A stretch of DNA of 64,000 nucleotides, from NCBI GenBank assembly GCA_046233135.1, contig JBJXHN010000003.1:806001-870000 (forward strand). The letters run 5' to 3'. Positions within the stretch are counted from its first letter, which is position 1. The number at the start of each line of letters is the position of its first letter. The DNA comes from JBJXHN01 sp046233135 (GTDB taxonomy: Bacteria > Pseudomonadota > Alphaproteobacteria > Rhodospirillales > Rhodospirillaceae). Positions 28,451 to 37,331 of this stretch are shown here, one piece after another. Both the position numbers and the translations under genes were made by a program. A model generated the notes under the pieces. It did no database searches. It had not been told where the DNA came from and saw nothing but the letters and a program-made list of their open reading frames with translations.

Positions 28451-29980
28451 ATGGAAACCATCCTGGAGATGCGCGGCATCACCAAGGAATTTCCCGGCGT
28501 GAAAGCGCTCGACAATGTCAATATCGCCGTGCGCAGGGGGGAAATCCGGGCGCTGGTGGGGGAAAATGGAGCGGGCAAATCGACCCTGATGAAGGTGCTG
28601 AGCGGGGTCTATCCCGCCGGCTCCTATAACGGTGAGGTCCGGTACGAAGGCCGTCCGACGGCTTTCAAGGGAACCGCCGATAGCGAGGCCTTGGGCATCA
28701 TCATCATTCACCAGGAACTCGCCCTGGTTCCCGACCTGTCCATTGCCGAGAACATCTTTCTGGGCAACGAGATCGCCCGCCGGGGCGTCATCGACTGGCC
28801 GGAGACCAAGCGCCGTGCCGCGACCTTGTTGGCCAAGGTCGGGTTGCACGAGAATCCGGACACGAAGGTCGATGACCTGGGTTTGGGCAAGCAGCAACTG
28901 GTGGAAATCGCCAAGGCCCTGTCCAAGGAAGTGAAGCTTCTCATCCTGGATGAACCCACGTCCTCCCTCAACGAACGCGATAGCGACGCCCTGCTCGAAC
29001 TGCTGATGGACCTGAGGGACCGCGAGGGCCTGACCGCCATCATGATCTCCCACAAGCTGAACGAAGTCTCCAAGGTGGCCGATAGCCTGACCGTCTTGCG
29101 AGACGGGGCGACCGTGACCAGCCGGGACATGTCCGACGCGTCCTACGGGGAAGCGGAGATCATTCGCGACATGGTCGGACGATCCATGTCCGACCGCTAT
29201 CCGGCACGCACGCCTCGGATCGGCGAGACGGTGATGGAGGTCCGGAACTGGCGGGTCTATCACCCCACTCACCTGGGGCGTCCGGTGGTGAAGGACGTGA
29301 ATTTTTATCTCCGTCGAGGCGAGGTGCTGGGCATCGCCGGCCTGATGGGAGCCGGACGCACGGAACTGGCCATGAGCCTGTTCGGGCGGAGCTACGGGCA
29401 GGACATTTCCGGAGAAGTCCGGATCAACGGACAGGCCGCGGATTTGTCCACCATCCCCCGCGCCATCAAGGCGGGCTTGGCCTATGTCACCGAAGACCGC
29501 AAGGGGCTGGGGCTGGTTCTGGACGATACCATTCGCCGGAACGTTCCCCTCGCAAACCTGGAAGCGATCGCCCGAAGCGGCGTCGTGGATGACCGACGGG
29601 AAGCCTCCGTGGCGGAGAGCTACCGGAAACGGGTCAACATCAAATGCTCGTCCATCGAGCAGGAGACGATCAACCTGTCCGGGGGGAATCAGCAAAAGGT
29701 TGTCCTATCCAAATGGCTGTTCGCCGATCCGGGCATTCTGATCCTGGACGAGCCCACCCGGGGCATCGACGTGGGCGCCAAATTCGAGATTTACACCATC
29801 ATCGCCGAGCTGGCGGCCCAGGGGAAATCCATCATCGTGATTTCCTCCGAGATGCCCGAACTGCTTGGCATCACCGACCGTCTCTACGTCATGAACGAAG
29901 GAAGCCTCGTGGGCGAACTGCCCACATCCGAGGCCACCCAGGAAAAGATCATGGCGATGATCGTCACTTCCGGAGAGTAA
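28451..29980 (+). CDS. gguA: GguA: tandem ATPase of the monosaccharide ABC transporter
   Basis: A 509-residue protein with two ABC domains. The first has Walker A GENGAGKST at about 38-46, the Q-loop IIHQELALVPDLS, and the Walker B LLILDEPTSSLN. The second has GLMGAGRTELAMS in place of a full Walker A, SGGNQQKVVLSKW as signature, and ILILDEPTRGIDVGAKFEIY. Such uneven halves are normal for CUT2 sugar importers. It would energise sugar uptake through GguB. The gene starts after GGGAGGCGGAG and its stop is three bases before gguB. Confidence 0.9.
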   Translation: METILEMRGITKEFPGVKALDNVNIAVRRGEIRALVGENGAGKSTLMKVLSGVYPAGSYNGEVRYEGRPTAFKGTADSEALGIIIIHQELALVPDLSIAENIFLGNEIARRGVIDWPETKRRAATLLAKVGLHENPDTKVDDLGLGKQQLVEIAKALSKEVKLLILDEPTSSLNERDSDALLELLMDLRDREGLTAIMISHKLNEVSKVADSLTVLRDGATVTSRDMSDASYGEAEIIRDMVGRSMSDRYPARTPRIGETVMEVRNWRVYHPTHLGRPVVKDVNFYLRRGEVLGIAGLMGAGRTELAMSLFGRSYGQDISGEVRINGQAADLSTIPRAIKAGLAYVTEDRKGLGLVLDDTIRRNVPLANLEAIARSGVVDDRREASVAESYRKRVNIKCSSIEQETINLSGGNQQKVVLSKWLFADPGILILDEPTRGIDVGAKFEIYTIIAELAAQGKSIIVISSEMPELLGITDRLYVMNEGSLVGELPTSEATQEKIMAMIVTSGE

Positions 29981-29983
29981 GTC

Positions 29984-31189
29984 ATGGACCTGGCGGAAAC
30001 CAATCAGCGCGGCGCCAGCCCAAGCCCCCGAGGCACGGTGACGGCCTATTTGCGTAAGCATATGCGGGAATACGGTATCCTGCTGGCCCTGATTGTCATC
30101 ATGGGGTTCTTTCAAGTCGCCACCGACGGCATCCTGCTGAAGCCGGTAAACCTGACCAATCTGATCTTACAGAACAGCTACATCGTTATCATGGCGGTGG
30201 GCATGCTGCTGGTCATCGTGTCGGGAAACATTGACCTGTCGGTGGGGTCGGTCCTCGGCTTCATCGGCGCGCTCGCTGCGGTGATGATTGTCCATTGGGA
30301 CATCCCCTATGTGCTGGCGGGCGTCATCTGTCTCGCGGTGGGCGCGGTCATCGGCATGGCCCAGGGGTTCTGGGTGGCCTACTACAAGATCCCCTCCTTC
30401 ATCGTGACCCTGGCGGGCATGCTGGTTTTCAAGGGCTTGACCCTTTGGCTGCTGGAAGGCCAGTCCGTCGGCCCCTTCCCCGCCAACTTCCAGCTCATCT
30501 CCTCGGGCTTCGTTCCGGATATTTTTGGAACGGGTCGGTTCAACACCCTGTCCCTGGTGGTCGGCATGGTGGTGGCCGGGGGCATTCTGTTCCTGGCGGC
30601 GCGCGGCCGTCTGGAGCAAGCGCGGACCAGTCTGGCAAGCGAACCCTTCGCCTTCTTCCTCGGGAAGTACGCCCTGATCACCATCGCGCTGGTCTACATG
30701 AGCTACCTGATGGCCACCTTCCGGGGGCTGCCCAATGTGTTCATCGTCATGGCCCTGCTGATCGCGCTCTATTCCTTCATCGCGAACCGCACCACCATCG
30801 GACGGCGGATCTACGCCATCGGCGGCAATGAGAAAGCCGCGAAGCTGTCCGGCATCCCGTCGGAGAAACTGATTTTCCTGACCTTCGCCAATATGGGCAT
30901 GCTCGCCGCCCTGGCGGGGCTGGTTTTCGCCGCCCGCCTGAACACGGCAACCCCCAAGGCCGGTGTTTCCTTTGAACTGGACGTCATTGCCGCGGTGTTC
31001 ATCGGCGGGGCGTCGATGTCCGGCGGCGTGGGCACCATCATCGGCGCCGTGGTCGGAGCCTTCATCATGGGGGTGATGAACAACGGAATGTCCATTCTTG
31101 GCATCGGGATCGACTGGCAGCAGGTCATCAAGGGCCTGGTCCTTTTGGCCGCCGTGGTCTTCGACGTCTACAACAAGAAGAAAGGCTGA
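29984..31189 (+). CDS. gguB: GguB: permease of the monosaccharide ABC transporter
   Basis: A 401-residue polytopic membrane protein of the CUT2 (RbsC-like) family. It has SGNIDLSVGSVLGFIGALAA early on and, in the last third, VFAARLNTATPKAGVSFELD and GGASMSGGVGTIIGAVVGAF, the segments that couple to the ATPase and line the pore. The extra length over RbsC comes from a longer central region, as in XylH and GguB. It starts three bases after gguA; a short basic N-terminal tail precedes the first helix. Confidence 0.9.
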   Translation: MDLAETNQRGASPSPRGTVTAYLRKHMREYGILLALIVIMGFFQVATDGILLKPVNLTNLILQNSYIVIMAVGMLLVIVSGNIDLSVGSVLGFIGALAAVMIVHWDIPYVLAGVICLAVGAVIGMAQGFWVAYYKIPSFIVTLAGMLVFKGLTLWLLEGQSVGPFPANFQLISSGFVPDIFGTGRFNTLSLVVGMVVAGGILFLAARGRLEQARTSLASEPFAFFLGKYALITIALVYMSYLMATFRGLPNVFIVMALLIALYSFIANRTTIGRRIYAIGGNEKAAKLSGIPSEKLIFLTFANMGMLAALAGLVFAARLNTATPKAGVSFELDVIAAVFIGGASMSGGVGTIIGAVVGAFIMGVMNNGMSILGIGIDWQQVIKGLVLLAAVVFDVYNKKKG

Positions 31190-31193
31190 CGCC

Positions 31194-32195
31194 ATGTTGC
31201 TTTCCCAGATCCTGCGCGCCGACGGTACTCAAACCCTGGTTGTGCGCGACGGCACGGAGGCCCACGAGGTCGCGGGGTTCCACAGCACCCATGCCCTGGC
31301 CATGCACTGCATTGACCATGGACGAACCCTGTCCGAGGCCCTGGGCCAGATTACGCCGGGCCGGGCGGTCGACCTGGAGCAAGCCTACCGCGAAGGGCGG
31401 ATTCTGCCGCCGCTCACCCACCCGGATCCGGCCCACCTTTATGTGACGGGCACGGGGCTGACCCATCTCGGCTCCGCCTCCACCCGGAACAGCATGCATG
31501 GCGGCGGCGAGGACGAGGCCACCATGACGGATTCCATGAAGATGTTCCGCATGGGCCTGGACGGGGGCAAACCCGCCGAAGGCAAGGTCGGCGTCCAACC
31601 GGAATGGTTTTACAAGGGCAACGGCGACATCGTCACCGCCCCGGGGGCGGACCTGCTCTCCCCCTCCTTCGCCCTGGATGGCGGAGAGGAACCGGAAATC
31701 GCCGGCCTTTACGTGATCGGGCCGGACGGCACGCCCTGGCGCCTTGGGTTCGCCGTGGCCAACGAGTTTTCCGATCATGTGACGGAGCGGATGAACTATC
31801 TGTTCCTCGCCCACTCCAAGTTGCGCCGGTGCGCCTTCGGCCCGGAACTGCGGGTGGGTCCCCCGCCGGAAGACATTCAGGGGCGATCCCGGGTGCTGCG
31901 AGGAGAGGACGTGGTGTTCGACGAGCCGTTCCTGTCCGGCGAAGCGAACATGTCCCATACCTTCGCCAATCTGGAGCACCACCACTTCAAATACGACCTG
32001 TTCCGCAAGCCCGGGGACGTGCATGTGCACATGTTCGGCACAGCGACCCTGTCCTTCGCGAAAGGCGTGCGGGCGGAGGCGGGAGACGTCTTCGAACTGG
32101 ATGTTCCGGGCTTCGGCCTGCCCTTGCGCAACCGCCTGGCCATCGCACCGGATCCGGCCAACGGGGGCGGTGCCGTGCGTGTGAACACGCTTTGA
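31194..32195 (+). CDS. gguC: GguC / AraD1-family protein, FAH fold, probable 2-keto-3-deoxy-aldonate dehydratase
   Basis: A 333-residue protein that follows gguB after four bases, as in the Agrobacterium chvE-gguABC locus. It belongs to the fumarylacetoacetate hydrolase fold, which includes XylX, a 2-keto-3-deoxy-D-xylonate dehydratase. Visible are GTGLTHLGSASTRNSMH, EWFYKGNGDIV, and AVANEFSDHVTER with acidic residues likely to bind metal. No DHDPS-type dehydratase is found in this operon although every other step from L-arabinose to alpha-ketoglutarate has a candidate, so I infer that this protein dehydrates the 2-keto-3-deoxy sugar acid. That role is an inference from context. Confidence 0.72.
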   Translation: MLLSQILRADGTQTLVVRDGTEAHEVAGFHSTHALAMHCIDHGRTLSEALGQITPGRAVDLEQAYREGRILPPLTHPDPAHLYVTGTGLTHLGSASTRNSMHGGGEDEATMTDSMKMFRMGLDGGKPAEGKVGVQPEWFYKGNGDIVTAPGADLLSPSFALDGGEEPEIAGLYVIGPDGTPWRLGFAVANEFSDHVTERMNYLFLAHSKLRRCAFGPELRVGPPPEDIQGRSRVLRGEDVVFDEPFLSGEANMSHTFANLEHHHFKYDLFRKPGDVHVHMFGTATLSFAKGVRAEAGDVFELDVPGFGLPLRNRLAIAPDPANGGGAVRVNTL

Positions 32196-32215
32196 CGGGG
32201 AAAGGAACCGGATCA

Positions 32216-33958
32216 ATGGCTTTCAGGAAGGCACAATGGCCCCGTCGCCTGCGCTCCCAGGAATGGTACGGTGGCACCAGCCGGGACAATATCTACCACC
32301 GGGGATGGATGCGGAACCAGGGCCTGCCCCACGACCTGTTCGACGGGCGGCCGGTGATCGGCATCTGCAACACCTGGTCTGAGCTGACCCCCTGCAACGC
32401 CCACCTGCGCGATCTGGCCGAGCGGGTCAAGCGCGGAGTCTACGAGGCCGGAGGGCTCCCCGTCGAGTTCCCGGTGTTCTCGGCCGCCGAAAGCAGTCTT
32501 CGGCCAACGGCCATGCTGTACCGCAACCTCGCGGCCATGGATGTGGAGGAGGCCTTGCGCGCCCAGCCCGTTGATGGCGTGGTCCTGATGGTGGGCTGTG
32601 ACAAGACCACGCCCTCTCTGCTCATGGGGGCCTGCAGCGTGGACCTGCCGACCATCATGGTCAGCGGCGGCCCGATGTTGAACGGCTGGTTCCGGGGGGA
32701 ACGCGTGGGGTCGGGCACGGCCCTTTGGCAAATGTCCGAGGACGTGAAGGCGGGCAAGCTGACCCAGGACGATTTCCTCGAGGCAGAACAGGCCATGTCC
32801 CGCAGCGCCGGATCCTGCAACACCATGGGCACCGCCAGTTCCATGGCCAGCATGGTCGAGGCCCTGGGCATGGCGCTGTCGGGAAACGCCGCCATTCCGG
32901 CGGTGGACGCCCGGCGCCGGGTGATGGCCCATCTGACCGGGCGGCGTATCGTCGACATGGTCAAGGATGACCTGAAGCCCTCCGACATCCTGACCCGCGC
33001 GGCCTTCGAGAACGCCATCCGCGTGAACGGCGCGATCGGCGGTTCCACCAACGCCGTCGTCCACCTTCTGGCCATCGCCGGGCGGGTGGGCGTGGACCTG
33101 TCGCTGGATGACTGGGACCGGCTGGGGCGGGACATCCCGACCATCGTCAACCTGATGCCTTCGGGGAAGTATCTCATGGAGGAGTTCTTCTACGCCGGCG
33201 GCCTGCCCGTGGTGATCAAGCACCTGTGTGAGACCGGCAAGCTCCACAAGGATGCCCTGACCGTGTCCGGGCAAGCCGTCTGGGACGAGGTCAAGGATGC
33301 CCGGAACTGGAACGAGGACGTGATCCTGCCGGTGGAGAAGGCCTTGACCGCGCAAGGGGGGATCGCCGTTCTGCGCGGCAATCTGGCGCCCAAGGGGGCG
33401 GTCCTCAAGCCCTCCGCCGCCAGTCCCCATCTGATGAAGCACCGGGGACGGGCCGTGGTTTTCGAGGATATCGACGACTACAAGGCCAAGATCAACGACG
33501 AGGCCCTGGATATCGACGAAACCTGCGTCATGGTCCTGAAGAACTGCGGTCCCCGGGGCTATCCGGGGATGTCTGAGGTGGGCAACATGGGACTGCCGCC
33601 CAAGGTATTGCGCAAGGGGATCACCGACATGGTCCGCATCTCCGACGCGCGCATGTCCGGAACCGCCTATGGCACGGTGGTCTTGCATACCTCGCCGGAA
33701 GCGGCGGTCGGGGGTCCCCTGGCCATCGTCCGGGACGGGGACGTGATCGACCTGGATGTGGAAGCCCGGCGGATTCATCTGGATGTGCCCGAAGAGGAAA
33801 TCGCCCGCCGGCTCGCGGAATGGATCTGTCCCGTCACGCCCCCCCAGGGGGGATACGCCAGACTGTTCCACGACCATGTGATGGGTGCGGATACCGGCGT
33901 GGATTTCGATTTCCTGCTTGGATGCCGCGGCAAGGAGGTGCCCCGTGACAGCCACTAG
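32216..33958 (+). CDS. L-arabonate-type aldonate dehydratase (IlvD/Edd family)
   Basis: A 580-residue IlvD/Edd-family dehydratase. It opens with RSQEWYGGTSRDNIYHRGWM, typical of arabonate and xylonate dehydratases, and has iron-sulfur-cluster cysteines in CNTWSELTPCN, GCDKTTPS (about residue 128) and GSCNTMGTA (about residue 200). Further on NCGPRGYPGMSEVGNMGLP is conserved. It would remove water from L-arabonate (and perhaps D-fuconate or D-galactonate) to give a 2-keto-3-deoxy acid. AAAGGAA precedes the ATG; a longer upstream extension in the same frame is not part of the gene. The last 14 bases overlap the next gene. Confidence 0.87.
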   Translation: MAFRKAQWPRRLRSQEWYGGTSRDNIYHRGWMRNQGLPHDLFDGRPVIGICNTWSELTPCNAHLRDLAERVKRGVYEAGGLPVEFPVFSAAESSLRPTAMLYRNLAAMDVEEALRAQPVDGVVLMVGCDKTTPSLLMGACSVDLPTIMVSGGPMLNGWFRGERVGSGTALWQMSEDVKAGKLTQDDFLEAEQAMSRSAGSCNTMGTASSMASMVEALGMALSGNAAIPAVDARRRVMAHLTGRRIVDMVKDDLKPSDILTRAAFENAIRVNGAIGGSTNAVVHLLAIAGRVGVDLSLDDWDRLGRDIPTIVNLMPSGKYLMEEFFYAGGLPVVIKHLCETGKLHKDALTVSGQAVWDEVKDARNWNEDVILPVEKALTAQGGIAVLRGNLAPKGAVLKPSAASPHLMKHRGRAVVFEDIDDYKAKINDEALDIDETCVMVLKNCGPRGYPGMSEVGNMGLPPKVLRKGITDMVRISDARMSGTAYGTVVLHTSPEAAVGGPLAIVRDGDVIDLDVEARRIHLDVPEEEIARRLAEWICPVTPPQGGYARLFHDHVMGADTGVDFDFLLGCRGKEVPRDSH

Positions 33959-34895
33959 GACGCCCCCCGCAGGAACGCCCATCGCCCTGGTGGGGTTCGG
34001 CAAGATCGCCCGGGATCAGCATGTGCCCTCTCTCAACAAGTCCGAGGCGTTCCATTTCGCCGCCACGGTCAGCCGCAATGGCGCCATGGCGGGCATCCCG
34101 GCCCACAAGGACCTGGCCGCATTGGTCGCCGCTCAGCCGGAGGTCACGGCGGTGGCTCTGTGCACACCGCCCCAGGTTCGCCATGGCCTGGCCCGGGAGG
34201 CGTTGGAGGCCGGTTTGGATGTCCTGCTGGAAAAGCCGCCCGGGGCCACCCTGGCAGAAGTGGAGGACTTGATAGCCCTGGCCCGGGATCGGCGCCGGGT
34301 CCTCTTCGCCACCTGGCATTCCCGCTTCGCAGCGGGCGTGTCCCCGGCCAAGGCCTGGTTGGCGGACAAGGAGATCCTGGGGGGACGGATCGTCTGGCGG
34401 GAGGACGTCCGCCGGTGGCATCCGGGGCAGACCTGGATCTGGCGGGCGGGTGGCCTGGGCGTTTTTGATCCGGGGATCAACGCGCTGTCCATTCTGACGG
34501 AAATCCTGCCCCGTCCGGCCCATCTGACCGGCGCGGATCTGGAGTTCCCCTCGAACCAGGAAACGCCCATCGCCGCACGTTTGTCCTTCGTGTCGGGCGG
34601 AGCGTCCATCGAGGCGGATTTCGATTTCCGGCAGGAGGGTCCCCAGACCTGGACGATGGACTTCGAGACCGCCGGCGGGGTGCTAACCCTGTCCGACGGC
34701 GGGGCCACCGTCTCCGCAGCGGGCCAGAGCCTGTCCCGGGGGGATGCGCTGGCATCGGAATACGATGGCATCTACGCCCGCTTCGCCCAACTGGTGGCGG
34801 ACCGCAGGTCGGAGGTGGACCTGTCCCCCCTGGTCCACGTGGCCGATGCCTTCATGCTGGGCCGCCGCCTGACCACCGCCCCCTTCATCGAATAA
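33945..34895 (+). CDS. Gfo/Idh/MocA-family sugar 1-dehydrogenase (L-arabinose / D-galactose type)
   Basis: A 316-residue NAD(P)-dependent oxidoreductase. The dinucleotide fold GFGKIARDQHVPSLNKSE near residue 16 is followed by TPPQVRHGLAREALEAGLDV and the LLEKPPGAT motif with the catalytic lysine. HSRFAAGVSPAKAWL and RWHPGQTWIWRAGGLGVFDP match bacterial galactose and arabinose 1-dehydrogenases. It would oxidise the pyranose to its lactone, the first step of the pathway. The GTG at 33945 follows AAGGAGG by six bases, overlapping the aldonate dehydratase gene; an upstream in-frame ATG has no ribosome site. Confidence 0.83.
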   Translation: MTATRTPPAGTPIALVGFGKIARDQHVPSLNKSEAFHFAATVSRNGAMAGIPAHKDLAALVAAQPEVTAVALCTPPQVRHGLAREALEAGLDVLLEKPPGATLAEVEDLIALARDRRRVLFATWHSRFAAGVSPAKAWLADKEILGGRIVWREDVRRWHPGQTWIWRAGGLGVFDPGINALSILTEILPRPAHLTGADLEFPSNQETPIAARLSFVSGGASIEADFDFRQEGPQTWTMDFETAGGVLTLSDGGATVSAAGQSLSRGDALASEYDGIYARFAQLVADRRSEVDLSPLVHVADAFMLGRRLTTAPFIE

Positions 34896-34922
34896 GCCTC
34901 ACGGAAAAAAGGACCGTTCACC

Positions 34923-36449
34923 GTGACCAAAACCGCCTTCACACCCCAGGGAAAGCACTTGATCGATGGTCAGTGGCTGGCCAGTGACCGGACCTTCTTG
35001 GCGGAACCGACAGACGGCGACGCCCATCCGGTTTCCGTTGGCGGCGCGTCGGAGGTCGATCAGGCCGCCGTGGCCGCCGAACGGGCCTTCGGGACCTATG
35101 GCGTGACCAGCCGGGAGGAGCGGGCCCTGTTCCTGGAAGCCATCGCCGATAGCATCGAGGCCCGGGGTCCGGCGATCACCGCCATCGGCACGCGGGAAAC
35201 CGGGCTGCCGGCGGGGCGTCTGGAGGGAGAGCGCGGGCGGACCACGGGTCAGCTTCGCCTGTTCGCCGCCCATATCCGTGCCGGGGACCACCTGGACCGC
35301 CGCCACGACGCGGCCTTGCCCGAGCGGACCCCCTTGCCGCGCCCCGAACTGATCCTCGTCCAGCGGCCCCTGGGTCCCGTGGCGGTCTTCGGTGCCTCCA
35401 ATTTTCCGCTGGCCTTTTCAACGGCGGGAGGGGACACGGCGTCCGCCCTGGCCGCAGGATGTCCGGTCATCGTCAAGGGCCACCCGGCCCATCCGGGAAC
35501 AGGCGAGATTATCGCCGAGGCGATTCTGGAAGCCATGCATCTGCACGGACTGGATCCGGGCGTTTTCTCGCTGATCCAGGGCAACACCAATGCCCTGGGC
35601 ACGGCTCTGGTCACCCATCCGCTCGTGCGCGCGGTGGGCTTCACCGGCTCCCTGAAGGGCGGACGGGTCCTGTTCGATCTCTGCGCCGGCCGGCCGGAAC
35701 CGATCCCCTTCTTTGGCGAACTGGGCGCCATCAATCCGGTTTTCCTCCTGCCCGGGGCGCTCGCCGCCCGGGGTGAGGGCCTTGCCAAGGGCTGGGCGGC
35801 CTCCCTGACCATGGGCGCCGGGCAGTTCTGCACCAATCCGGGCCTGCTGGTCGCCATCGATGGTCCCGACGCAGATGCCTTCGTCGCTTCGGCCAAGGAG
35901 GCCCTTTCCGCCATGGGCGCGCAGACGACGCTGACCAGCGGAATCTGCGCCGCCTATGACCAGGGCCGGGACCGGATCGCCAAGACACCCGGGGTGACCA
36001 CCCATGTCCGGGGAGAGGGCGGAACCCGGCTGGCGGCCCCGGCCTTCTTCGAAGTCACCGGCGAAACCTGGTTCGCCCACCCGGATCTGGCGGAGGAGGT
36101 CTTCGGACCCAGCGGCATCCTGGTCCGTGTGGCGGACGGGGCGGAGATGATGCGCCTGGCCCGGTCCCTGGCGGGGCAGCTGACCTGTACGCTGCAAATG
36201 GACGCGAGCGACGGGGAGCAGGCTGCGGCCCTGATCCCCATTCTGGAACGCAAGGCGGGACGGATCCTTGCCAACGGGTTTCCCACCGGGGTGGAGGTGG
36301 CCGACGCCATGGTCCACGGCGGCCCCTATCCGGCGAGCACCAATTTCGGCGCCACCTCCGTCGGCACCCTGGCCATCCGGCGGTTCCTGCGGCCGGTCTG
36401 CTATCAGAACCTTCCGGCGGACCTTCTGCCGCCGGATGCCCGAGGATAG
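34923..36449 (+). CDS. Aldehyde dehydrogenase, alpha-ketoglutarate semialdehyde dehydrogenase type
   Basis: A 508-residue NAD(P)-dependent aldehyde dehydrogenase. The oxyanion Asn lies in FGASNFPLAFSTAGGDTASA, the catalytic Glu in FFGELGAINPVFLLP, and the catalytic Cys303 in GAGQFCTNPGL. GELGAINPVF in place of ELGGKxP and the GDTASALAAG segment mark the branch that oxidises 2,5-dioxopentanoate (alpha-ketoglutarate semialdehyde). It would be the last step of the pathway, giving alpha-ketoglutarate for the TCA cycle. It starts with GTG 27 bases after the dehydrogenase gene and has the same strand and spacing pattern as its neighbours. Confidence 0.87.
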   Translation: MTKTAFTPQGKHLIDGQWLASDRTFLAEPTDGDAHPVSVGGASEVDQAAVAAERAFGTYGVTSREERALFLEAIADSIEARGPAITAIGTRETGLPAGRLEGERGRTTGQLRLFAAHIRAGDHLDRRHDAALPERTPLPRPELILVQRPLGPVAVFGASNFPLAFSTAGGDTASALAAGCPVIVKGHPAHPGTGEIIAEAILEAMHLHGLDPGVFSLIQGNTNALGTALVTHPLVRAVGFTGSLKGGRVLFDLCAGRPEPIPFFGELGAINPVFLLPGALAARGEGLAKGWAASLTMGAGQFCTNPGLLVAIDGPDADAFVASAKEALSAMGAQTTLTSGICAAYDQGRDRIAKTPGVTTHVRGEGGTRLAAPAFFEVTGETWFAHPDLAEEVFGPSGILVRVADGAEMMRLARSLAGQLTCTLQMDASDGEQAAALIPILERKAGRILANGFPTGVEVADAMVHGGPYPASTNFGATSVGTLAIRRFLRPVCYQNLPADLLPPDARG

Positions 36450-36467
36450 ACCCTGGGAGACAGGATC

Positions 36468-37331
36468 ATGCATGCCCACATCCATGACCAGCGGGTCTGC
36501 CAGTTGGGAGAAGGCCCCCTTTGGCACCCCCTGCGGCACCAGCTGTTCTGGTTTGATATCCTGGGCTGTCGCCTGCTCTCCCGCAGCGGGGAAGGCGGTC
36601 TTCTGTCATGGAGTTTCGAAGAGGTGGTTTCCGCTGCCGGGTGGGTGGACGAGGATCACCTTCTGATCGCCTCCGAAAGGGGGCTCTCGGTTTTCGATCT
36701 TCGGGATGGGACCAGGACGCCGCAGGCGGGGCTGGAGGAGAGCAAAGCGGCGACCCGCTCCAACGACGGCCGGGCCGACCCCTGGGGTGGCTTTTGGATC
36801 GGGACCATGGGCAAGGCCCTGGAACCGGGCGCGGGGGGCCTCTATCGCTGGTACAAGGGGCGTCTGGTTCGCCTGCGGGACCAGATGTCCATTCCCAACG
36901 CCATCTGTTTCGCGCCGGACCGGTCCGTGGCCTATTACGCGGATACCGGGGAAGACCGGATCTATCGCCAGCCCCTGGATCAGGATGGGTGGCCCAAAGG
37001 TGCTCCCGAAAGCTTCCTGAATCTGGGAGCCGACGGAATCCACCCCGACGGCGCCGTGGTGGATTCCGAGGGCTGTTTGTGGAATGCCCAATGGGGTGCG
37101 GGTCGGGTGGCCCGCTATTCCCCGGACGGCCGGTTCCTTCAGGCGCTGCCCTTGCCCGTCATCCTGACCACATGTCCCGCCTTCGGCGGTGCGGATTTGC
37201 GGAGCCTCTATGTGACCAGCGCGGCGGATGGCGACAGCGATCCGGACGCGGGCCGGACCTGGCGGCTGGACAACCTGCCAGTACCGGGTCTGCCCGAACC
37301 GGCGGTCCTGCTGGGGGAGACCGGATCTTGA
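36468..37331 (+). CDS. SMP-30/gluconolactonase family, probable L-arabinono/galactonolactonase
   Basis: A 287-residue six-bladed propeller lactonase. It has LGEGPLWHPLRHQLFWFDIL with the metal-binding Glu, KAATRSNDGRADPWGGFWIG with the Asn-Asp segment, SIPNAICFAPDRSVAYYADT, and DGIHPDGAVVDSEGCLWNAQ with another ligand Asp. It would hydrolyse the lactone made by the neighbouring sugar 1-dehydrogenase. It is distinct from the shorter-context SMP-30-like gene at 3431-4405. It begins 18 bases after the aldehyde dehydrogenase gene, preceded by GGGAGA, and its stop overlaps the mutarotase start. Confidence 0.84.
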   Translation: MHAHIHDQRVCQLGEGPLWHPLRHQLFWFDILGCRLLSRSGEGGLLSWSFEEVVSAAGWVDEDHLLIASERGLSVFDLRDGTRTPQAGLEESKAATRSNDGRADPWGGFWIGTMGKALEPGAGGLYRWYKGRLVRLRDQMSIPNAICFAPDRSVAYYADTGEDRIYRQPLDQDGWPKGAPESFLNLGADGIHPDGAVVDSEGCLWNAQWGAGRVARYSPDGRFLQALPLPVILTTCPAFGGADLRSLYVTSAADGDSDPDAGRTWRLDNLPVPGLPEPAVLLGETGS